Source: an uncultured Marinobacterium sp. (lineage in GTDB: Bacteria; Pseudomonadota; Gammaproteobacteria; Pseudomonadales; Balneatricaceae). From it: 64,000 bases of DNA. The stretch lies in NCBI GenBank assembly GCA_947501565.1, contig CANMWJ010000004.1, forward strand, positions 1 through 64,000. The letters run 5' to 3'. Each line of letters starts with the position of its first letter. The stretch's first letter is position 1. Positions 46,218 to 55,031 of this stretch are shown here, piece by piece. Under the pieces are notes generated by a model. It had not been told where the DNA came from. It worked only from the letters and a program-made list of their open reading frames with translations, and searched no databases. The position numbers were made by a program, and so were the translations under genes.

Positions 46218-48116
46218 TCAGGCGTCATCCAGATGAAAGAAAGGGCCGGTACCGGCATCAATCCCCAGCTCCCCCAGTACCTTCCATTCGGCTTCGTTAG
46301 CGACGTTTTCAGCGATGGCGATCAGGCCGATAGCGTGCACCATGGTGCAGAGTCCGCGCAGGAATACCTGATTACCAACCTGTGTATCGATCGCCTGTAC
46401 AAAAGCGCCATCCACCTTGATGTAATCCAACCCCAGATCGTGAAAGTCGCCGATATGTGAGATCTCGTGGCCTACGTGCTCGACACCGATCTTACAGCCA
46501 TAGGGTTTGAGCAGCTGGCACAAGCGGCGGAAACCGTCCAGATGGGCGTAGACACCCGCCTCTGGCAGTTCCATCCAGAGATGTCCGGCGATATGGGTGT
46601 GGTTGCGCACCAGTGCCGCCAGCTCCGATTGGGCCGCCGGGTCGCTGAGCAGACTGCCGGAGAGGTTGATACCGATGCTTTCGCCCTGTTGCTCCAGCTG
46701 TTGCAGCGCCAGCTGGGTGACTACCAGATCCAGCTGCGTGTCCATATTGAGCTGTTTCAGCCAGGGCATAAAAGTGCCCGCATTCAGTTTGCTGCCGTCC
46801 TGCTGGATAAGACGGGCGGGCGCTTCTTTGTGGAGCAGGTGACCGCGAAGATTGACCACCGGAAAGGTTTCCAGCGTAAAACGTCGCTCAGCCAATGCAG
46901 TGCTCAGTGTTTCCCGCCAGGGTTCCAGTTGCTCAGCACTGACATCCGGCAGGGTGTGGGAGGTGGGCAGTGCGCCATCACAGAGTGCCTTGTCGAGCTG
47001 CTCTAGCAGTTGGGTAGCGGAATCGCCAGCATGATAGTGGCAGTGCACCGAGAGTAGTCTTACTTCGGTATCAAACATCTGCCGCTCGATCACGTCATCC
47101 AGTTTCTCCAGCAGGTGGCGGGTGCTGGCTTCCGCAGAGGGGAAACCGGGCAGAGTGAAGATAAAATCTGAGCCGTTCAGGCGTGCTGTCAGGCTGCCCA
47201 TATGGGCTTCGGCTTCCTGCTGCAGCGTGATGCCAAACTCCTTCAGCATACGGTTCATCACCTGATGGCCTGCACTGCGGTTCAGATCGGTCAGGTCGCA
47301 GATATGGATCAGAATCAGGATACCGCCGGAGCTGGCGTCGTCACGGCGCAGTAGGGTATTGAAGCGCGCGATAAAGGGAGAGCGTTCCAGCAGGCCGGTT
47401 ACCCGGTCGTGTTGCTGTTGCGTGCGCCACTGATCTAGCTTCGCAGCTTCGGTGCGCAGGGTCAGTCGGACCTTGTCTGACAGCTGGTTCATGGCGCGTA
47501 CCAGATCCCGGAACTCGCGGGTCTTGGGTTCCCGTTGCGAGATAAACTGCTGGTTACCTATAGCCTTGGCCTGCGTGACCGCCGTGCGCAGCGGGGAGAT
47601 GATCCACTTCAGCAGAAACGAGCCGACCAGGCCGCTGAGCAGGCCCGCCACTATGAAGTATCCGAACAGCTGGCGGGTGTTGTCCCACATCTGTCGGTAG
47701 GCAAAGCGGGAGTGGCTTTCCAGAACCAGCGTGCCGACCTGGCTCCAGCCCTGAGTGACCTGGGCGATACCTGGCTGGGCCTGGATAGGGAACAGCTGCA
47801 TCAACCAGGAGGGAGCATCCTGAATCGGACGCTGATCCTGTCGTTGTGCAATAAGGTTGCCTTCGGGGTCGTTGAGGCTGATCCGTTGATAGTGACCGGT
47901 ATCGAACTGGGTGGAGATAAACAGATCCAGAGTGTCGGTGCCACCGCTGCTCTGGCCCATAGAGAGCGCCAGCGAGTTGGCGTTGTCCAGATTCTTTAGC
48001 GACAGCTGGGCTTCAAGGTAGGATTTTGCAGATAGGCTGCTGACCAGAAAGCTGCCCAGGAATGCCAGTGTCATCCAGAAGATGATTGCCAGCCAGAGCT
48101 GTTTAAACAGAGACAT
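46218..48116 (-). CDS. lapD: LapD-like c-di-GMP receptor with degenerate GGDEF and EAL domains
   Basis: This 632-residue inner-membrane receptor controls the adhesin protease. TM helices lie at about 8-29 and 151-173, flanking a periplasmic LapD/MoxY-type domain of about 120 residues, followed by HAMP. The GGDEF site reads NGSDF (314-318) and the EAL motif is E431-A432-P433; DDFGTGFSS is replaced by GVEHVGHE, so both enzymatic sites look dead and the EAL domain probably only binds c-di-GMP. It is transcribed directly after the LapG-like gene (31-base gap). When c-di-GMP is bound, LapD sequesters LapG and the adhesin stays on the surface. Confidence 0.93.
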   Translation of the reverse strand: MSLFKQLWLAIIFWMTLAFLGSFLVSSLSAKSYLEAQLSLKNLDNANSLALSMGQSSGGTDTLDLFISTQFDTGHYQRISLNDPEGNLIAQRQDQRPIQDAPSWLMQLFPIQAQPGIAQVTQGWSQVGTLVLESHSRFAYRQMWDNTRQLFGYFIVAGLLSGLVGSFLLKWIISPLRTAVTQAKAIGNQQFISQREPKTREFRDLVRAMNQLSDKVRLTLRTEAAKLDQWRTQQQHDRVTGLLERSPFIARFNTLLRRDDASSGGILILIHICDLTDLNRSAGHQVMNRMLKEFGITLQQEAEAHMGSLTARLNGSDFIFTLPGFPSAEASTRHLLEKLDDVIERQMFDTEVRLLSVHCHYHAGDSATQLLEQLDKALCDGALPTSHTLPDVSAEQLEPWRETLSTALAERRFTLETFPVVNLRGHLLHKEAPARLIQQDGSKLNAGTFMPWLKQLNMDTQLDLVVTQLALQQLEQQGESIGINLSGSLLSDPAAQSELAALVRNHTHIAGHLWMELPEAGVYAHLDGFRRLCQLLKPYGCKIGVEHVGHEISHIGDFHDLGLDYIKVDGAFVQAIDTQVGNQVFLRGLCTMVHAIGLIAIAENVANEAEWKVLGELGIDAGTGPFFHLDDA

Positions 48117-48147
48117 AAACCCACCTCGATAAAAATCGGGTGAATAA

Positions 48148-48813
48148 TTACAGCCCCTCGGTATGCATCCGATTTAAAACATCACGCCACTTTGAGAGGC
48201 GTGCTTCCGGTTTCGAAGCTCTGTTTTCACCCGCAACCCATAATCCGGCACTGTTGAAACTGAATATCGGTTTCAGATCGGAACGTTGTGACGCCGGACG
48301 TATATCCGCAACCAAGTTATCAAGAATTAACGGATCCGCGTTGCTATCAGGATAGTATGCAACCACCATGTGCGCCTGATTTACCGGGTTCTGTACGTTA
48401 CCGCGCCGGGCATTAACGTAGGTGATCTTTAGTTTTTCCAGCGGAACACCCAGTATCAAAAGTGATACATATTTGGCGATGGAGAAGTCTTCGCAGTCGC
48501 CGCGGGCACGGCCCATGGTTTCCAGCGGTGTGGCCCAGTAGTCGCTCTGTTGCCAGACACTGCGGTCACTCTCGAAGCGGATGCGCAGATTGAAGAAGTT
48601 GTTGATTTGCTGAAGCTTCTCGAGCTCGTCGAGCGTTGCACTCTGTTTCAGAAGGTTTCGCCAGTTGCTCACCGTCTCCGAGCCGATCTCACCGTAACGC
48701 TGCTGCGCCAGAAGTTGCAGGCGCTGCAGGTCAGCCTGGGCGTGTAAAGCTGGCGATACACAGGCAAAAATCAGGCAAAAAAATCGAATGACAATCTGTT
48801 TCTTGAGGGTCAT
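48148..48813 (-). CDS. lapG: LapG-like periplasmic cysteine protease
   Basis: This 221-residue protein has a signal peptide ending near LHAQA and the bacterial transglutaminase-like cysteine protease fold. The catalytic triad is visible: C107 in ARGDCEDF, H148 in QAHMVV, D165 in LILDNL. The family cuts LapA-type adhesins after a di-alanine motif near the N terminus; the P-T-A-A-A-G-D at residues 140-146 of the adhesin is the expected target. Acidic residues around D106/E108 fit the known calcium requirement. Confidence 0.93.
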   Translation of the reverse strand: MTLKKQIVIRFFCLIFACVSPALHAQADLQRLQLLAQQRYGEIGSETVSNWRNLLKQSATLDELEKLQQINNFFNLRIRFESDRSVWQQSDYWATPLETMGRARGDCEDFSIAKYVSLLILGVPLEKLKITYVNARRGNVQNPVNQAHMVVAYYPDSNADPLILDNLVADIRPASQRSDLKPIFSFNSAGLWVAGENRASKPEARLSKWRDVLNRMHTEGL

Positions 48814-48856
48814 GACTACTCACTAAAGCCCTGATGACAGAAAAACAACAGCGATC

Positions 48857-48868
48857 GTTACCGGTAAC
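48857..48868. promoter_or_regulatory. ACCGGT palindromes in the lapG / tolC-ompA divergent promoter
   Basis: A perfect 12-bp palindrome GTTACCGGTAAC lies 44 bases upstream of lapG. The core ACCGGT recurs at 48929 and 48993, giving three copies about 65 bases apart within the 277-base divergent region. This may be a binding site for a shared regulator. Confidence 0.4.
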
Positions 48869-49090
48869 TTAATCAAAAATTCAGAACGTGACGCACGTTT
48901 TCTTTAGTAATTTATTGGTCAGTTCTTAACCGGTAGCGGCTGATTCTAGCGTTATTTGAGTAATAAATCCCCCTAAAAGTTGTATTAATAATAACCGGTC
49001 GTCTACTTTGGATATTGTGGTCGAAAAATAACCAGTTTGTCCGGTATGTCTGGACAGGCGTAAACCTAACCAAAGAAGGCGGGACTGAAA

Positions 49091-50875
49091 ATGAAACATC
49101 GTTTCTTATTCGCCGCACTGCTTGTCGCGGCACCTTCTGCCTGGTCTGAACCTGTCACTTCCCTTAGTGAAGCGATCTCTCGCTCTGTTGTTGAAAACCC
49201 CGAGGTAAAAGCCAGTTGGTATACCTTTGAGGCAGCAGGAGACGCGAGAAGAGCCGGCCAGGGTGGTTATTATCCGCGCGTGGATCTATCCGCGCAGGTG
49301 GGCCACGAGCGTCTTGATCGATCAGACGCTGCTGAGATTTCTTATGACCCCTGGAACGTCAGACTGAGCCTGACGCAGATGTTGTTTGATGGTTTTTCCA
49401 CCCGTAATGAAGTGGCACGCCTCGATCATATGCGCAAAGTACGTTACTTCGAATTCCGTAAAACCTCCGAAGAGGTCGCACTAGAAACAACCCGTGCTTA
49501 TCTGGATACATTGCGTTACCAGCAGCTGGTGGATCTGGCGAAAGAGAACTATGTCCAGCACAAGCAGGTGTATGACGATATCCAGCAACGTACTGAGGCC
49601 GGTATCAGTCGCCGGGTCGATCTGGAACAGGCCAGTGCGCGACTGGCGCTGGCAGAAGCCAACCTGCTGACCGAAGCAACCAATCTGCATGATGTGTCCG
49701 CCCGTTTCCAGCGGGTGATCGGCGAGCTGCCCAGTGACACGCTGCAGGAACCCGAGATGCCTGCGGCGATGATTCCCGGTTCACGCGCCGATGCGTTGAA
49801 CACTGCCTACTCGCTTAATCCCGAGCTGAACGCCTCGATCGAAAATATCCTCGCATCCCAGTCAGCACTGAAAGTAAAAGACGCCGCGATGCTGCCGCGC
49901 CTGGATCTACGCTTGCGTAAGGAGCGGGAAGATTACACCGACGGTGTGAATGTGGAGCGCGATGAGGAAGCGATTGAACTGGTGCTCAACTACAACCTCT
50001 ACAACGGTGGTTCCGACAGGGCACGTCAGCGTGAATTCCATAAACGGATCGATATAGCGCACCAGATTCGAGAGAAAGTCTGCCGTGATGTACGCCAGCA
50101 AACGGTGATCGCCTATAACGATATCGGCAGCTTGCGTCAGCAGGAACAGTTCCTGGATCGCAACCAGACTGCGATTGGTAAAGCGCGCGATGCCTACCGC
50201 AAACAGTTCGATATCGGCCAGCGAACCTTGCTGGACCTGCTCGATACCGAGAACGAATATTTCGAGGTCAGTCGGACCTACGTAAACACCGTACATAACC
50301 TCAAGCTGGCGCAGGCGCGCACGCTGGCTGCGATGGGGCAGTTGCTCTCCTCCTTTGATGTCACCGGCGCTGAAGGGGCGGGGGCCATGGTCGGATTGAG
50401 TGAAGAGGCTGAAGGGATCGGTCGTTGCCCACCGGAACTGCCTGCACAACAGGTGATTGATAAGGAAGCCCTGCTGGCCGGATTGGTGAAAAAAGAGCTG
50501 CCATTCCGTGAGATAGAGGGTGACAAACTCGCGTTCCGTATGGACGTGAAGTTCGCGCTGAACTCCTCACTGTTGGTAAACGAGTACGATCAGGATATCG
50601 CCGACGCGGCGCAATACCTGAAAGACAATCCGGATACCAAAGCCGTGATCGCTGGGCATACCGACTGGACCGGTACCGATAAGTACAACCAGTGGTTGTC
50701 AGAGCGTAGGGCGGATTCGGTTTATCAACGCCTGGTGAACGATTATGAGATCGCCCCCGAGCGCTTGGAAGCGGTCGGTTACGGTGAATCTCAACCGATG
50801 GCGGATAATAAAACCGCCGACGGCCGTCGTCTTAATCGCCGTGTGGATATGGTGATCGATAAGCCGAAAAGCTGA
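49091..50875 (+). CDS. TolC-family outer-membrane channel fused to an OmpA peptidoglycan-binding domain
   Basis: A 594-residue protein with signal peptide (to about residue 20). Residues about 22-430 are a TolC-type efflux protein with two related halves (SLSEAISRSVVENPEVKASW; NTAYSLNPELNASIENILAS). Residues about 480-594 are an OmpA C-terminal domain: VIAGHTDWTGTDKYNQWLSERRADSV and GESQPMADNKTADGRRLNRRVDM, with the conserved NR..ERRA-like and NRRV positions. TolC has its C terminus in the periplasm, so the extra domain can tether the channel to peptidoglycan. It is divergent from lapG/lapD and is the likely outer-membrane channel (LapE/AggA role) for the adhesin. Confidence 0.92.
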   Translation: MKHRFLFAALLVAAPSAWSEPVTSLSEAISRSVVENPEVKASWYTFEAAGDARRAGQGGYYPRVDLSAQVGHERLDRSDAAEISYDPWNVRLSLTQMLFDGFSTRNEVARLDHMRKVRYFEFRKTSEEVALETTRAYLDTLRYQQLVDLAKENYVQHKQVYDDIQQRTEAGISRRVDLEQASARLALAEANLLTEATNLHDVSARFQRVIGELPSDTLQEPEMPAAMIPGSRADALNTAYSLNPELNASIENILASQSALKVKDAAMLPRLDLRLRKEREDYTDGVNVERDEEAIELVLNYNLYNGGSDRARQREFHKRIDIAHQIREKVCRDVRQQTVIAYNDIGSLRQQEQFLDRNQTAIGKARDAYRKQFDIGQRTLLDLLDTENEYFEVSRTYVNTVHNLKLAQARTLAAMGQLLSSFDVTGAEGAGAMVGLSEEAEGIGRCPPELPAQQVIDKEALLAGLVKKELPFREIEGDKLAFRMDVKFALNSSLLVNEYDQDIADAAQYLKDNPDTKAVIAGHTDWTGTDKYNQWLSERRADSVYQRLVNDYEIAPERLEAVGYGESQPMADNKTADGRRLNRRVDMVIDKPKS

Positions 50876-50894
50876 TTACAGACAGAAAGCTGAT

Positions 50895-50930
50895 AAACCC
50901 GGACATGTGTTAAGCATGTCCGGGTTTTTT
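50895..50930 (+). terminator. Rho-independent terminator of the TolC-OmpA gene
   Basis: Thirteen-bp perfect stem AAACCCGGACATG/CATGTCCGGGTTT with a 7-base loop, running into T residues. The following 230 bases up to the pilin gene hold no visible gene. Confidence 0.95.
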
Positions 50931-51164
50931 ATTGGGAGATAAAGTACAGGTCGCTTATTGAGTGACCGAAAGTAGACTGTAACTATTTGTACTGAGGATC
51001 TGTTTTTAAGCCTGAAACACCTGTTTTAAGCGTTTGTTTGTCTGTTTTGCGATCGATCAAGTTTTTAATCGCGGTTGTCTGTGTAGAATTTTTGAATGGC
51101 CCCGGTTGTTCAGAGTTTAGGCTGAGTGGCTATAACGACAGCGCCTGATTGAAGAGGTTGTATT

Positions 51165-51743
51165 ATGCGGTCGCACATAAAACAGTCTATAGATAGCAGA
51201 CAACTCCGCTTAACTTCGCGAAAAACACGAGGCTATACGCTGGTTGAGGCCGTGGTGGTCATCGCCATTCTGGGGATTGTGGCAGCGGTAGTACTACCCC
51301 GTTTTCTGGCGGTGCGGGATGATGCGTTACGCGCTTCGATCAAAAGTGTGACCGGTGCGATGAAATCCACCTCAAGCCTGATCCGGGCAAAAGTGTTGCT
51401 GGAAGGTATAGAGAACGGCAACATCACCCTGGAAGGTAACAATGTGCAGATCAAAGGCGGGTATATCTCTGGCAACTGGAACAAAGCCTGGAAGTACGCG
51501 CTGGATCTGGGAAGCGAGATCCCTTCAACCAATAAAAACAGAACCTGCACAGCAAATGCGTTTTGTGCGGTTGGCAATCAGAAAAAGTTAAATGGCGCCG
51601 GGTTACCGATCACCCTGTCTGCCCGTGGGCTGGTCCTGGTTTGGCCGAAGGGGATGAAACTCTCCGACCGTTGTTACGCTTACTATTACAACCCCAGAAC
51701 CGGCGAAGAACCGAAGATCGGGAATGTACTGACGGGGTGTTAA
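51165..51743 (+). CDS. Type IV pilin-like protein (orphan pseudopilin/MSHA-type)
   Basis: The 192-residue protein has a prepilin peptidase site G23|Y24-TLVE with the conserved Glu at +5 and a following hydrophobic helix (AVVVIAILGIVAAVVLPRF). Residue +1 is Tyr instead of the usual Phe, and the leader is rather long and basic. Four or five cysteines in the C-terminal half suggest a pilin disulfide loop. No pilus or type II secretion assembly genes are nearby, so it must use machinery encoded elsewhere. Confidence 0.85.
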   Translation: MRSHIKQSIDSRQLRLTSRKTRGYTLVEAVVVIAILGIVAAVVLPRFLAVRDDALRASIKSVTGAMKSTSSLIRAKVLLEGIENGNITLEGNNVQIKGGYISGNWNKAWKYALDLGSEIPSTNKNRTCTANAFCAVGNQKKLNGAGLPITLSARGLVLVWPKGMKLSDRCYAYYYNPRTGEEPKIGNVLTGC

Positions 51744-51776
51744 GAAGTTTTTGGGGCGGAACAAACACGTAAATAG

Positions 51777-51802
51777 AAAAGGAGGCCATAGGCCTCCTTT
51801 TT
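51777..51802. terminator. Bidirectional Rho-independent terminator
   Basis: AAAAGGAGGCC-ATA-GGCCTCCTTTTT, an 11-bp perfect stem with A and T tracts, between the convergent pilin-like and chemoreceptor genes. Confidence 0.95.
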
Positions 51803-51823
51803 CGTGTTGCGAGAGCGTGATTA

Positions 51824-53806
51824 TCAGTACTTAAACTCCGACACCAGCATCTGCAGCCGCTGGGCGATCTGCGTCAGCTCGTTGGTGGAAGCACTGATAC
51901 GGGTGGAGGCGTCCTGTGTCTCGCGGGCGCGTTCGCTGATACTTACCACGTTCTGACTGATATTCTCGGCCACGCCCGCTTGTTGTTCTGCGGCTTGGGC
52001 GATCTGTACGGTCATCTCACTGATGGTGGTGGATTCGCTCGTGATCTCGGTCAGGGAGTCGCCAGCGTGCACAGCCTGTCCGGCACTCTGCTCGGCAAAC
52101 TCGCGGCTATTGTGCATGGAGCTGACCGCATCTTTAGCGGCAGATTGCAGTTTGTTGATCACACCCTGAATCTCGGTGGTTGCGCTCTGGGTGCGGCTGG
52201 CGAGTTCCCGTACCTCATCGGCCACCACGGCAAATCCACGTCCCGCTTCCCCTGCACGTGCCGCTTCGATCGCCGCATTCAGCGCCAGCAGGTTGGTCTT
52301 GTCGGCGATATCGTTGATCACATCCAGTACTGAACCGATGCTCTGACTGTCTTTCGCCAGCTGTTCGATCACATCGGCGGCTGCATTCAACTGACTGACC
52401 TGACTGCGGATCGCTTCGATGGTGGTATCGACCTCGGCTTTACCCCGGTCTGCTGCCTGATCTGCACTGCTGGCCGCAGTGGCGGCGGAAGCAGCGTTAC
52501 CTGCGACATCAATCGCGGTTGCGCTCATCTGATTGATCGCGGCAGCGGCCTGTTCGGTTTCGTCGGACTGACGGGCGATCGATTGCGCCGCATCGTTGCT
52601 GACGTTGCGCAGGCTGCTGGCGGCGTTGCCCAGCTCATCCACCGCACTGGATACACCGGTCACGGTGGTGCGGATCTTCGCGACAAACTGGTTGAAACCG
52701 TCGGCCAGTGTTTTCAGTTCAGAGGCACCGGATTCCGGCAGGGATACGTTCAGGTCGCCTTCGCCTGCGCCGATCATCTGCAGGTTATCGGAGACATTCC
52801 GGATCGGTCTAACCACCGTCAAGATGATCAGGGTATAGGCGATGATCGCGGCGATTACGCCGACAATTGCCGCAATAACAATCATCATCTCCGAGTTTTT
52901 AACGGTGTTATCCACCTTGCTGATCTCGCTGACAACCGCTTCGTTACCCAGGGTTTCAACGTTGCTGATCGACGCCAGTACGCGGTCGATCAGCGCGCCC
53001 ATATCCTTGCGGGATTCGATAAAGGAGGTGAACTCAACCACAACCTGCACATAAAGCTGCTGCATCTCATCGAAGGAGATCTGTAGGGCAGCGGCGCGGT
53101 CCTTCATACCCTGTGTTTCAAGACGCTGTATCACCCGCTCCAGGGTGTCGATCAGCTGCTTACGCTGCTCGTTCATCTTCAGCATCTGCTCGGTCGGATC
53201 GCTACCTTCGAACAGCTGCTGCAGGCTGTAGTTACGCATCAGGACGCCAACACGTACCTCGGACAGCAACATATCCAGGTCGTTGAGCGCTTCTGATTTG
53301 CGGCGATCCAGAAAGCTCTCATCTGCTTTGATCAGCACGTCTTCCTGCGCCACAGAGACGATGTTCAGGGTTTGATTGGTGGCTTGCAGCAGCTGTTTAC
53401 GCTGGTTGCGGATCGCTTTGAAGTCGCTCAGCAGTGAGAACTGGGCGCCGCGATACTGGGCGATCAGGTTTTCGGTTTTCTGCAGCAGTTGTTCGTCCAG
53501 CAAGCCGCTGGATTTGATCGTCTCAAGGGAGGCTTTGGAGGCCTTACGTGATTCCTTGAGCATCTTTTTTCCCTCTCTGAGAGGGATGTCGTTGGAGAGG
53601 ATACGCTCGGTGACAAGCATCTCTTTCTGCAGATTGATGATGGTGTCGTTGCCACCATCCGAGACATCCCGGGCCGGGCCCGAGACAAACAGCAGGGAGG
53701 AGGAGACCTGGTTCACACCATAGAGACCCGCGCTGCCACATAGCACCAGCAACAGGATCATGGCGAGAAAACCCACGCCAACCCGTATTCCGATAGACAG
53801 ATTCAT
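51824..53806 (-). CDS. Methyl-accepting chemotaxis protein with long helical periplasmic domain
   Basis: This 660-residue receptor has TM helices near residues 9-30 and 310-335 enclosing about 270 residues that are almost all helical, compatible with a helical bimodular (HBM) type sensor. HAMP and the MCP hairpin follow, with [28 protein letters not shown]. No C-terminal pentapeptide. HBM receptors bind organic acids in known cases; the ligand here is unknown. Confidence 0.92.
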   Translation of the reverse strand: MNLSIGIRVGVGFLAMILLLVLCGSAGLYGVNQVSSSLLFVSGPARDVSDGGNDTIINLQKEMLVTERILSNDIPLREGKKMLKESRKASKASLETIKSSGLLDEQLLQKTENLIAQYRGAQFSLLSDFKAIRNQRKQLLQATNQTLNIVSVAQEDVLIKADESFLDRRKSEALNDLDMLLSEVRVGVLMRNYSLQQLFEGSDPTEQMLKMNEQRKQLIDTLERVIQRLETQGMKDRAAALQISFDEMQQLYVQVVVEFTSFIESRKDMGALIDRVLASISNVETLGNEAVVSEISKVDNTVKNSEMMIVIAAIVGVIAAIIAYTLIILTVVRPIRNVSDNLQMIGAGEGDLNVSLPESGASELKTLADGFNQFVAKIRTTVTGVSSAVDELGNAASSLRNVSNDAAQSIARQSDETEQAAAAINQMSATAIDVAGNAASAATAASSADQAADRGKAEVDTTIEAIRSQVSQLNAAADVIEQLAKDSQSIGSVLDVINDIADKTNLLALNAAIEAARAGEAGRGFAVVADEVRELASRTQSATTEIQGVINKLQSAAKDAVSSMHNSREFAEQSAGQAVHAGDSLTEITSESTTISEMTVQIAQAAEQQAGVAENISQNVVSISERARETQDASTRISASTNELTQIAQRLQMLVSEFKY

Positions 53807-54244
53807 AGTACGTCGCCCATTTTGCTCATAACTTCGTGAGTTATTGTTTTGATTATTATTGTGGTGATTTCGGGCCCGGAGATTGTGAACCTTGATAGAT
53901 CTGCCAGTGGTTCACAGGCTTCAGACATGAAATCTATGAAAGTATCGACCAAAGTCGCAATTTCATAAGCGATGAAACGTTAACAGTTTGAACATTAGCG
54001 GTGAAGTGCCACCGACCTGCGGGCGTAGCTGGCGTCATTGGGCCAGTGGATTACAGCGGTGCTGTGCTCCCTTTCCCGGTTTCCGTCATGCAGTTATAGC
54101 TGGTGTTTCGATTGGTATTTATGATGCTTGTCGCAAATGTCGTATTTGACATTAGTGTCATATGGTCTAATCTTCTCTCGATAAGTTATTAGTGCGGAAA
54201 TTAACCAGTGGTTAAGTACTTACGGAAAGCATAGGGAGAGCAAG
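53807..54244. other. 438-bp gap without a gene; two dyads
   Basis: No ORF of note. A perfect 8-bp inverted repeat TGTGAACC-N17-GGTTCACA lies at 53884-53916, upstream of the chemoreceptor gene, and a 14-bp dyad TGACA-TTAG-TGTCA lies at 54147-54160, 85 bases before the binding-protein gene, a plausible operator. Confidence 0.5.
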
Positions 54245-55006
54245 ATGAAACGCATGACGCAGGGGTTGTTGATTATTCTGTTGCTGGGGATGAGCCAGAT
54301 AAGTGTGGCGGGTACCGAAACGATCTCGGTATACAGCTATCACAACCATCCACCGTTTGTAACCGGACCGGATAGCGGGTTGACCTTCGATCTGGTGAAA
54401 GAGCTGAATCGCAAGGCGAAAGGCAAAGCGAAGTTTAAAGTCAAAATAGTGCCGCGTAGTCGCCTTAACCACTACCTGAAAGGTTGGATCAACGGCAGCT
54501 GTCCAGACAAGGGCTGCAAGCAGAACTGGGTTGTGCCTTGGGTCAATCCCAAGTGGGGTTTCATCAAAGGTGGCCGCGATAACTACCTCTGGCATGAGCT
54601 CTTTGCCGATAGCAACGTGATCATCTCCCGCCGTAACGATGATCTGGATTACACCGGGCCACAATCGCTGAAAGGGCGTGTGTTGGCGGGTATGCGCGGC
54701 CATCGTTATGTGGGTATTGATGACCTGGTTCGAAGCGGTGATATCCAGCGGATCGATGGAAACTACGAGCGGGACAACATCATCAAACTGCTCCACAGCC
54801 GCGCCGATGCCACTTTGCTGCCGGAGTCCACCATCAACTATTTCCTGGCCCGGGACAGGGAGATCCAACAGCAGTCAGCGAAACTGAAAATCGCTGAACA
54901 ACATCACCAGCGCTACACCCGGTTCATTATGCTGCCAGAAACCCGCCGCGATCTGCTGGAGATCGTGCAGGGCTCTGCGCTCGATTTCTCGCAGGTAAAT
55001 CCGTAA
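54245..55006 (+). CDS. Periplasmic solute-binding protein-like sensor component
   Basis: This 253-residue protein has a signal peptide ending near SVAGT, then a family-3-like solute-binding start (ISVYSYHNHPPFVTGPDSGLTFDLVKEL) and the expected LKGRVLAGMRGHRY and DATLLPESTINYFLARD segments in the second lobe. No transporter genes flank it. It ends 25 bases before the histidine kinase start, so it may sense a ligand for the kinase rather than feed a transporter. Confidence 0.82.
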   Translation: MKRMTQGLLIILLLGMSQISVAGTETISVYSYHNHPPFVTGPDSGLTFDLVKELNRKAKGKAKFKVKIVPRSRLNHYLKGWINGSCPDKGCKQNWVVPWVNPKWGFIKGGRDNYLWHELFADSNVIISRRNDDLDYTGPQSLKGRVLAGMRGHRYVGIDDLVRSGDIQRIDGNYERDNIIKLLHSRADATLLPESTINYFLARDREIQQQSAKLKIAEQHHQRYTRFIMLPETRRDLLEIVQGSALDFSQVNP

Positions 55007-55031
55007 GCGAATGACCTCAATGGAGCACACC

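Noticed and set aside
46218-48116. Active GGDEF-EAL enzyme
   Set aside because: NGSDF and EAP replace the catalytic motifs and other EAL residues are missing; a LapD-type receptor explains it better.
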